A DNA stretch of 7,380 nucleotides, taken from Nocardioidaceae bacterium (GTDB lineage Bacteria; Actinomycetota; Actinomycetes; Propionibacteriales; Nocardioidaceae). The notes under the pieces were generated by a model. The model saw nothing but the letters and a program-made list of their open reading frames with translations, ran no database searches and had not been told where the DNA came from. Each line of letters starts with the position of its first letter. The stretch's first letter is position 1. The stretch lies in NCBI GenBank assembly GCA_013811715.1, contig JACCUS010000030.1, forward strand, positions 1 to 7,380, read 5' to 3'. The translations under genes and the position numbers were made by a program. Below are positions 1-5,270 of the stretch, one piece after another.

Positions 1-2
1 GG

Positions 3-185
3 ATTCCGCAGCAGTTCTTGGCCCAAGGTAAGCGGGCAGCGATTCTCGAGCAGATCGGCCTGACGGCGCAGAGTCTGGCGCGCGATATCACCGCGCAGGT
101 GGCCGCCCTCGACGGCCTGTCCGGACCCGATCACACGGACGCCGCCGGCACCGGACGCGACAGCACCTCCCACGACACCGCCTGA
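3..185 (+). CDS. 3' end of an unrecognised gene (partial)
   Basis: An open frame enters from the left edge (first complete codon at 3) and ends at the TGA at 183-185, giving 60 residues of a C-terminus. The first 40 or so residues look like amphipathic helix (for example GKRAAILEQIGLTAQSLARD). The last 20 are a polar, Gly/Asp/Thr/Ser-rich tail typical of a disordered C-terminus. The base at the third codon position is mostly G or C, as in the neighbouring genes, which supports real coding. I do not recognise the family, and there is no catalytic or binding motif in this fragment. It is followed by a 121-base gap containing a possible stem-loop and the promoter of the next gene, so it is probably the end of a separate transcription unit. 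Confidence 0.55.
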   Translation: MPQQFLAQGKRAAILEQIGLTAQSLARDITAQVAALDGLSGPDHTDAAGTGRDSTSHDTA

Positions 186-200
186 CCTCTCGCGGCGCTG

Positions 201-243
201 GTGGCTGAACCTCGGGGTGCATGCCGGGCGGGTCCTCAGCCAC
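201..243 (+). terminator. possible stem-loop after the first gene
   Basis: GTGGCTGA (201-208) and TCAGCCAC (236-243) form a perfect 8-bp stem that starts 15 bases after the stop codon at 185. ACC/GGT inside it (209-211, 231-233) could extend pairing past a two-base bulge. The loop is long and GC-rich and no run of T follows, so this would be a non-canonical terminator of the sort often proposed in actinobacteria. It could equally be chance. Confidence 0.22.
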
Positions 244-294
244 AACGAGCAACGGGCCCTGTGGACGATGGGTCACGGAGGTCCACCGGCCGCC

Positions 295-300
295 TACACT
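295..300 (+). promoter_or_regulatory. -10 hexamer, leaderless promoter of the lipoprotein gene
   Basis: TACACT fits the actinobacterial -10 pattern TAnnnT. It is followed by exactly six bases and then the ATG at 307, so the expected transcription start falls on the A of the start codon. There is no convincing -35; GTCACG at 272-277 is 17 bases upstream and matches TTGACA in only three of six positions. There is also no Shine-Dalgarno sequence before the ATG, which agrees with a leaderless transcript. Confidence 0.6.
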
Positions 301-306
301 TCCGGC

Positions 307-1620
307 ATGTCCCGGTTGATCGACCAGATGAAGCGGCGCAGCCAGCTCGGCATCGGGCTCGCCACCGTTACTGCGCTGGTCGCCGGGTGCGGACTGCCGA
401 CCGACGTGGCGCAACAGGTAGCCGAGCGGTCCGGGCCCGCGGTCACCGACGCCGAGCCGCCCGACCAGGGCGGCTCGGGCTTCGAGGCGACTGCCCGGGA
501 CTTCGCGGCGGTGCGGCGGGTGTTGCGAGAGCGGGCGCAGGCGGTGACCGAGGGCGACCGTGCGACGTTCTTGTCATCGGTCGACTCCACCGATGAGGAG
601 TTCTACGCGAGCCAGCTGACGTTGTTCGACAACCTGCAAGAGCTGCCGGTGGCCGATCTGAACTATGAGGTCTCCGACTTCGGACTCCAGACCGCCGACA
701 TCGAGTCGGCGGGCCCGACCTTCGCCCCGGAGACCGTCGAGCACGTCTTCTTGCAGGGGACCGACTTCCGTCCGGTCAGCAACCCGGTCGACTACACGTT
801 CGTGCGGCTGGACGGTCGGTGGCTGGTGGCAGCGGAGAGTGCCGCGCGGCCCGACTCCACGCCGCATCGGCCATGGGCCGGCGGTCCGATCGAGGTCTCC
901 GTCGAAGGCCGCCTCATCGCCATCGCCGACGCCGGCGCCGACGCGGCTGCCGACGAGATCTCCGCACGCGCGATGACCGCGCTGCAGGTCTCGTCGGACA
1001 CGCTCGACGTGCCGGTCGACTCCCGGCTCGTCGTCGATGCGACCAGCAACGGCGAGTCCTATGCCATCAACTCCGACGAGCTGGAAGCCGCTGCCGTGAC
1101 CTTCCCCGTCTTCGCCAGCCGCGACTTCAGGCGGACCCGGCTGGCTGGGTGGCGGGTCAAGATCAACCCCGAGCTGGTCGAGCAGCTAGTCGAGGACGAC
1201 TCACTGCTGCTGCACGAGATCACCCACTACGTGCTGCGCGAGTACTCGAGCTCGGCTCCCCTGTGGCTGACGGAAGGGGTGCCCGAGTACGTCAGCCACG
1301 TTCCCTCGGGCTTCGACTACCTCACGCTCTCCGACGACCAGTACGCCGAACTGATGGCAGCTCCGCGCGAGCTACCGTTGGCCGGCCTCTTCTACATCGA
1401 GCCGGACGTGAACTACCTCATCGGCCACGCCACCGCCATGTACGTCGTCGAGGAGTACGGCACGCAGACGCTGATCGAGCTGATGGACGCCTTCGCCGCG
1501 TCGCCGTACCAGCCGTACGGAGAAGCCGACACCGCGAAGCTGGTCAGGCAGGAGCTCGGCATCAGCAGTGTCGAGCTGGCGCAGCGGGCGTTCGAGCTGC
1601 TCGAGGGCATCGACCACTGA
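307..1620 (+). CDS. secreted lipoprotein with gluzincin (HExxH) metallopeptidase motif
   Basis: A 437-residue predicted lipoprotein. The signal peptide has a basic stretch (K9-R11), a hydrophobic core and a VAGC lipobox with acylated Cys28, so the mature protein should sit on the outer face of the membrane. Residues about 64-180 resemble an NTF2-like or other small alpha/beta domain (tentative). The C-terminal part carries HEITH at 303-307 followed by WLTEG with Glu323, the zinc-binding pattern of peptidase MA-like gluzincins: H303 and H307 bind zinc, E304 is the general base and E323 the third ligand. The substrate is unknown. The frame is open back to a GTG at 217, but ATG 307 was chosen because a -10 hexamer lies at the leaderless distance and because it places the signal peptide at the N-terminus; ATG 328 is also possible. 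The next gene starts 43 bases downstream, after a small CCCGC/GCGGG hairpin (1624-1637) too weak to call a terminator. Confidence 0.85.
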   Translation: MSRLIDQMKRRSQLGIGLATVTALVAGCGLPTDVAQQVAERSGPAVTDAEPPDQGGSGFEATARDFAAVRRVLRERAQAVTEGDRATFLSSVDSTDEEFYASQLTLFDNLQELPVADLNYEVSDFGLQTADIESAGPTFAPETVEHVFLQGTDFRPVSNPVDYTFVRLDGRWLVAAESAARPDSTPHRPWAGGPIEVSVEGRLIAIADAGADAAADEISARAMTALQVSSDTLDVPVDSRLVVDATSNGESYAINSDELEAAAVTFPVFASRDFRRTRLAGWRVKINPELVEQLVEDDSLLLHEITHYVLREYSSSAPLWLTEGVPEYVSHVPSGFDYLTLSDDQYAELMAAPRELPLAGLFYIEPDVNYLIGHATAMYVVEEYGTQTLIELMDAFAASPYQPYGEADTAKLVRQELGISSVELAQRAFELLEGIDH

Positions 1621-1651
1621 CCACCCGCGGTTGCGGGAAGGTCTGCGATGG

Positions 1652-1657
1652 GATGAT
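1652..1657 (+). promoter_or_regulatory. possible -10 hexamer, leaderless start of the thioesterase gene
   Basis: GATGAT keeps the A and final T of TAnnnT and stands exactly six bases before ATG 1664, the same geometry as the promoter of the preceding gene. TTGCGG at 1631-1636 is a weak -35 with a short 15-base spacer. There is no good Shine-Dalgarno sequence close to the ATG. The first T of the hexamer is replaced by G, so the call is tentative. Confidence 0.35.
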
Positions 1658-1663
1658 CGGCGG

Positions 1664-2545
1664 ATGCCGAACTCCGTGCCCGACCTGCTCGACCTGCTCG
1701 AGCTCGAACACCTCGAGGTCGACCTCTATCGAGGGCGGCAACCCGAGACCGCGATGCAGCGGGTGTTCGGCGGCCAGGTGGCCGCCCAGGCGCTCCGGGC
1801 TGCCGGTCACACCGTGAAGGACGGGCGTGAGGTGAACTCGCTGCACTCCTACTTCCTGCGGCCGGGTGACACGGCCGTGCCGATCATCTACGACGTCGAG
1901 CGGATCCGCGACGGCGGCTCGTTCTCGACCCGGCGGGTGGTGGCCCGGCAGCACGGGCAGTCGATCTTCTACCTGACCGCGTCGTTCCACCTCTCCGAGC
2001 CGGGGTTCGACCACCAGGACCGGATGCCCGACGTGCCCGCCCCGGAGGAGTGCCCGAGCCTGGGAGACCTGTACCGCAAGGTGACCGGGCGTGGTGACGA
2101 CCGGTCGTGGGAGCGGGAGTGGGCCGCGTTGGACGTGCGGTACGCCGCGGACTCCCGCCCTGGGGGCGCGCTGGTGAACGACACCGAGCCGGCCCGCGCG
2201 CAGATCTGGATCAAGGCGGCGGGCACAGTGCCGGCCGACCCGGCGCTCGACCAGTGCGTGCTCGCCTACGCGAGTGACCTGACACTGCTCGGAGTGAGCC
2301 TGGCGCCGCACGGGGTGCTCATCACCTCCCGCAGCATCCAGCCCGCGTCACTCGACCACACGATGTGGTTCCACCGCCGGTTCCGGTCCGACGCGTGGAT
2401 GCTCTACGACCAGCACTCCCCGTCGGCGTCCGGCGCCCGCGGGTTCGCCTTCGGGAAGGTGTTCAGCCGGGACGGCCGGCTGATCGCGTCGGTCGCCCAG
2501 GAGGGGCTCATCCGAAAGATCGGCACCGCCCATGAGCAGCCATGA
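1664..2545 (+). CDS. tesB: acyl-CoA thioesterase II (TesB family)
   Basis: A 293-residue cytoplasmic enzyme, the normal size for TesB, predicted to hydrolyse medium- to long-chain acyl-CoA to free fatty acid and CoA. It has the double hot-dog layout. The first domain (about 20-112) carries VFGGQVAAQAL and LHSYFLRPG; the second (about 165-288) carries YASDLTLL, SLDHTMWFHR, LYDQHSPSASGARGF and AQEGLIR. By comparison with the Asp/Thr/Gln catalytic set of E. coli TesB (D204, T228, Q278, from memory), the counterparts are D205, S229 and Q279, with Ser in place of Thr. Start ATG 1664 fits the family N-terminus; the frame is open upstream to 1568, but that stretch overlaps the previous gene and is unlike TesB. 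The stop lies 37 bases before the binding-protein gene. A metabolic tie to the transporter is not evident; they may simply share direction and readthrough transcription. Confidence 0.93.
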   Translation: MPNSVPDLLDLLELEHLEVDLYRGRQPETAMQRVFGGQVAAQALRAAGHTVKDGREVNSLHSYFLRPGDTAVPIIYDVERIRDGGSFSTRRVVARQHGQSIFYLTASFHLSEPGFDHQDRMPDVPAPEECPSLGDLYRKVTGRGDDRSWEREWAALDVRYAADSRPGGALVNDTEPARAQIWIKAAGTVPADPALDQCVLAYASDLTLLGVSLAPHGVLITSRSIQPASLDHTMWFHRRFRSDAWMLYDQHSPSASGARGFAFGKVFSRDGRLIASVAQEGLIRKIGTAHEQP

Positions 2546-2551
2546 GCGTCA

Positions 2552-2566
2552 CACCAGCGGCTGGTG
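2552..2566 (+). promoter_or_regulatory. 15-bp perfect palindrome, candidate operator of the ABC importer
   Basis: CACCAGC and GCTGGTG form 7-bp perfect arms around a single central G. With a one-base spacer it cannot fold as an RNA hairpin, so a dimeric DNA-binding protein is the better reading. It lies in the 37-base gap between the thioesterase stop and the binding-protein start, and ends two bases before a TATGCT -10 hexamer, so a bound protein would block RNA polymerase. It does not match the DtxR/IdeR iron box, which is AT-rich with TTAGG/CCTAA arms. Confidence 0.45.
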
Positions 2567-2568
2567 GT

Positions 2569-2574
2569 TATGCT
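2569..2574 (+). promoter_or_regulatory. -10 hexamer before the binding-protein gene
   Basis: TATGCT is a good TAnnnT hexamer. Eight bases separate it from ATG 2583, so the transcript would start on or within a base or two of the start codon. GAGG at 2577-2580 is only two bases from the ATG, too close for a normal Shine-Dalgarno sequence. No clear -35 is present; GTCACA (2548-2553) has four of six matches but a 15-base spacer. The importer may therefore have its own promoter besides readthrough from the thioesterase gene. Confidence 0.5.
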
Positions 2575-2582
2575 CCGAGGTT

Positions 2583-3572
2583 ATGCGCCTCTCTCATCAC
2601 GCCGCAGCGGCACGGCTGCTGGCTCTCCTGCCGTTGGCCCTGCTCCCGCTGGCGTGCAGCGGGGACACCGCCGAGTCGTCGGACACCATCACGGTGTACA
2701 CCTGCGTCAACGACGAGACGATCCAACCGCTGATCGAGGAGTTCGAGCGCACCAACGAGGGCACCGAGGTCGAACTCTTCCGAGCAGCGACTGGGGAGCT
2801 CAACGCCAGGGTGGCCGCAGACGTCCGCGGCGGCGGTCTCCAGGCAGACGTGATCTGGGCCTGCGACCCACTCACCATGGAGGGGTACGTCGACCAGGGC
2901 CTCGTGGGAGGCTGGACGCCGCCCAACGCGGCGGCGATCCCGAGCGAGTTCCGCTCACCCGACTACGTCGGAGTCGCCGTCCTCTACATGGTCGCGGTGT
3001 ACGACGACGGGCTGCCGCCACCAAAGGCGTGGTCCGACCTCGCCGGACCGGAGTACGTCGACGGGGTCGCCGTACCCGACCCTAGCTATGCCGCGTCGGC
3101 GCTGGGGGCGTTGGGCTATTTCGAGCAGGCCAGCGGCTACGGGCTCGACTTCTACGCCGAGCTGAAGGACAACGGCGCCACCCAGGTCAGCACGCCCGAC
3201 GACGTCGTCATCGGTGTCGCCCAGGGGCTCTACGACGCCGGCATCACCATCGCCAACTCGGCCTACGTTGCCCAGGAGTCCGGATCACCGATCGGTGTCG
3301 TCTGGCCCGAGCCTGGCGCGGTCGCGATCTACGGACCTGCCGCGCCGACCAAAGAGAGCGACAACGCGACGCTGGCGCAGGACTTCGTCTCGTTCGTGGT
3401 GAGCAAGCCGGGCCAGCAGACACTGGCCGCGGCCGGTTCGTACCCCACCTTGCCTGGGATCTCCGGACCGACGCTTCCGGAGAACGCGCCCATCGTCTAT
3501 CCCGACTGGTCCGCGATCGGCGCGGATCAGGACACGTTGCTGGAGGACTACCAGGAGATCTTGGGTGGCTGA
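2583..3572 (+). CDS. ABC importer solute-binding lipoprotein (FbpA-like, substrate uncertain)
   Basis: A 329-residue type 2 periplasmic-binding-fold protein expected to be anchored outside the membrane and to deliver ligand to the permease encoded next. The signal peptide runs from residue 1 to about 24 with predicted lipid-bearing Cys25 (sequence LLPLAC; Pro at -3 is unusual for a lipobox). Family hallmarks are ITVYTCVNDE at the first strand (36-45), AATGELNARVAADV (68-81), ADVIWACDP (88-96) and a C-terminal segment around GAVAIYGPAAP (245-255) and QDFVSFVVSKPGQQ (266-279). These fit the Fe(III)/2-aminoethylphosphonate/thiamine-type group. The adjacent Tyr-Tyr pair that binds ferric iron in FbpA appears replaced by SAY at 226-228. 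The mature chain has Cys41 and Cys94, both in loops that normally line the cleft. ATG 2583 was chosen over an overlapping upstream ATG (2532) because it gives a proper signal peptide. The permease gene follows after three bases. Confidence 0.85.
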   Translation: MRLSHHAAAARLLALLPLALLPLACSGDTAESSDTITVYTCVNDETIQPLIEEFERTNEGTEVELFRAATGELNARVAADVRGGGLQADVIWACDPLTMEGYVDQGLVGGWTPPNAAAIPSEFRSPDYVGVAVLYMVAVYDDGLPPPKAWSDLAGPEYVDGVAVPDPSYAASALGALGYFEQASGYGLDFYAELKDNGATQVSTPDDVVIGVAQGLYDAGITIANSAYVAQESGSPIGVVWPEPGAVAIYGPAAPTKESDNATLAQDFVSFVVSKPGQQTLAAAGSYPTLPGISGPTLPENAPIVYPDWSAIGADQDTLLEDYQEILGG

Positions 3573-3575
3573 CTG

Positions 3576-5270
3576 ATGCACCCGGCAGGTCCGGTAGGCC
3601 CGGCGAGCCTTGCGCCGCGGTCCGCCGTCGTGGTCATCGTCGGGGTCGGCGTCGTCCTCGTCGTGCTCCCGGTTGCGCGGCTCGTGCAGACCGTCTTGGA
3701 CGAGGGCGCCGGCAGTTTCGGCCAGATCGTGAGCTCGCCAGGTCTGGCGACGGCCGTGACCAACACCCTGGTGCTCGGTGTTGTGGTCACCGCGATCGCC
3801 GTACCCGCGGGGACCTTGATCGCGGTAGCGCTGCACCACGCCGACGTCCCCGCCAAGTCCGGCTGGCGGATCGCGGTGTTGCTGCCGGTGGTCGTTCCGC
3901 AGTTCGTCCTCGGCTACAGCTGGACCCAGGCCTATGGTCGCGCGGGCTTCACCGACACGGCCTTGGGTCTGCACTGGGACGGGGTGCTCGGGCCGGTCGG
4001 CGTCGTCGTCGTGCTGGTGGTCAACATGGTTCCGTTGACCTACCTGTTCGCCGCCGTGGGGCTGGCCACCCGCGCCGAGAGCAACCTCGAACGAGCCGCA
4101 CGTGCCTCCGGGGCGAGCACCACGACCGTGATTCGCACGGTCGTGCTGCCGCTGCTGCGGCCCTCCATCGCCGCCGCGGCCGTGTTGTCCTTCGTCCTCA
4201 CGCTCGAGAGCTTCGCCATCCCCCAGGTGATGGGCGCTCCGGCAGGGTTCACGACCGTGACGACGAAGATCTACGCCGACCTCTCCTTGGGCAGCGACCC
4301 GTTCTCCTTCGTCGAGGCCGTCGCGCTGGCGCTGCTGCTCGTCGTGATCACGGTCATCGTTGTCGCCCCGGCCGACGCGCTCCTCGGCCCGCGGCTGCGT
4401 GTCGACCGGCTCGCCCACTCAGAAGGTGCGCCGACCGCCGGCACGGCTCGATCGACGGGCCGCTGGATCGCGGCGGGACTGGCCGGCTACCTGGTGTTCA
4501 GCGTCGTGCTGCCGCTGATCGCCTTGGTGGCGGCCGCAGTGACGCGTGCCATCGGACTGCCGCCCACGCCGGACAACTGGACCCTGGACAACTTCCGGAT
4601 GGTGTTGGACCAGCGGACCTACGAGGCGCTCGGGCGCACCCTCGTGTTGGCTGCGGTTGCCGCCAGTCTGCTCGTTGTGTTGGGTGGATGCGTGGCCGCC
4701 CTCGAGCGGCGACGGTCCGGCCGAGCAGTGGCAAGCCTGATCACGCTCACCTTGGTGCTGCCGGGTTCGACCCTCGCTGTGGCGTTGCTCATCGCCTACG
4801 GTGAGTGGATCGGTGGCTCGCTCGGCTTGATCCTGATGGCGTATCTGGCCAAGCTGTGGGCCTTCGCGCACCGCCCCATCTCAGGGGCGCTTGGCCGGCT
4901 GCCCGCCGACGAGATGCACGCCGCGCGCGCCAGCGGCGCGACCTCGCTCACCGCGATCCGCACCGTCGTGTTGCGCCCGTTGGCGCCCGCCCTCCTCGGG
5001 GCCTGGCTGATCTGCTTCACCACGGCCTTGCACGAGATCACCATGTCCAGCCTCCTCTACGGCCCCGGCACCGAGACGCTCGCGGTCGTGGTGCTCAACA
5101 GTCAAGAGCTCGGCCGGATCGGCACCACGTCCGCGCTGTCCGTCCTGCTCACGTTGTTGATGGTCGTGTTGGCGCTGCCGGTGTGGATGGTCATCCGCTG
5201 GCTGTCGGCGCCGCACCGCACGCGCGCTCAGCCCAGCGCTGAGCCGAACGCGCCGGCCCGTGTCTGCTGA
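3576..5270 (+). CDS. ABC importer permease with two fused membrane domains (FbpB-like)
   Basis: A 564-residue integral membrane protein with about twelve hydrophobic segments in two homologous MetI-like halves. Each half carries the cytoplasmic EAA loop that contacts the ATPase: ERAARASGA at 172-180 with LP at 191-192, and EMHAARASGA at 446-455 followed by VVLRPLAP. A polar linker (about 271-296) joins the halves. This fused arrangement is the usual form in FbpB-type ferric-iron importers and relatives, so one polypeptide forms the whole channel. The start ATG 3576 is three bases after the binding-protein stop, with GGGTGG about eight bases upstream as a possible ribosome site. The end overlaps the ATPase start by 11 bases, suggesting translational coupling. 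The last 17 residues are a polar cytoplasmic tail. Confidence 0.92.
   Translation: MHPAGPVGPASLAPRSAVVVIVGVGVVLVVLPVARLVQTVLDEGAGSFGQIVSSPGLATAVTNTLVLGVVVTAIAVPAGTLIAVALHHADVPAKSGWRIAVLLPVVVPQFVLGYSWTQAYGRAGFTDTALGLHWDGVLGPVGVVVVLVVNMVPLTYLFAAVGLATRAESNLERAARASGASTTTVIRTVVLPLLRPSIAAAAVLSFVLTLESFAIPQVMGAPAGFTTVTTKIYADLSLGSDPFSFVEAVALALLLVVITVIVVAPADALLGPRLRVDRLAHSEGAPTAGTARSTGRWIAAGLAGYLVFSVVLPLIALVAAAVTRAIGLPPTPDNWTLDNFRMVLDQRTYEALGRTLVLAAVAASLLVVLGGCVAALERRRSGRAVASLITLTLVLPGSTLAVALLIAYGEWIGGSLGLILMAYLAKLWAFAHRPISGALGRLPADEMHAARASGATSLTAIRTVVLRPLAPALLGAWLICFTTALHEITMSSLLYGPGTETLAVVVLNSQELGRIGTTSALSVLLTLLMVVLALPVWMVIRWLSAPHRTRAQPSAEPNAPARVC
5226..5244 (+). other. hairpin just upstream of the ATPase start codon
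   Basis: GCTCAGC (5226-5232) and GCTGAGC (5238-5244) make a perfect 7-bp stem with a five-base loop, within the codons of the permease C-terminal tail and ending 15 bases before the GTG start of the ATPase. Placed there it would occupy the ribosome-binding region unless opened by ribosomes finishing the permease, a common device for coupled translation. The function is inferred from position only. Confidence 0.35.

Noticed and set aside
261..286. GTGGAC and GTCCAC inverted repeat in the promoter region of the lipoprotein gene
   Set aside because: Only six bases per arm with a 14-base gap; such pairs are frequent by chance in GC-rich DNA.
217..306. Upstream GTG start for the lipoprotein gene
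   Set aside because: It would add 30 residues ahead of a good signal peptide and would place the start before the -10 hexamer.
1624..1637. CCCGC/GCGGG hairpin after the lipoprotein gene as a terminator
   Set aside because: A five-base stem with no T run and the next gene's promoter directly after it; too weak to call.
1710..1726. Overlapping palindromes ACCTCGAGGT and GAGGTCGACCTC in the thioesterase gene
   Set aside because: They arise from a run of Leu, Glu, Val and Asp codons (CTC, GAG, GTC, GAC) that are self-complementary; no rare codons are involved.
819..1817. Plus-strand open frame overlapping the metallopeptidase in another frame
   Set aside because: Arg/Ala/Gly-dominated translation with no motif; the HExxH protein in the other frame is the coding one.
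1562..2311. Minus-strand open frame opposite the thioesterase gene
   Set aside because: It overlaps a clear TesB gene almost entirely, has no family motifs, and its composition (Arg, His, Val, Pro) is that of an antisense shadow.
2532..2582. Upstream ATG for the binding-protein gene, overlapping the thioesterase stop
   Set aside because: It would bury the signal peptide behind 17 polar residues; ATG 2583 has a promoter-like hexamer at the leaderless distance.
3285..4418. Long minus-strand open frame opposite the binding-protein end and the permease
   Set aside because: It is antisense to two well-supported genes, and its translation is rich in His, Asp, Gln, Arg and Gly with no recognisable domain, as expected from a GC-rich antisense frame.
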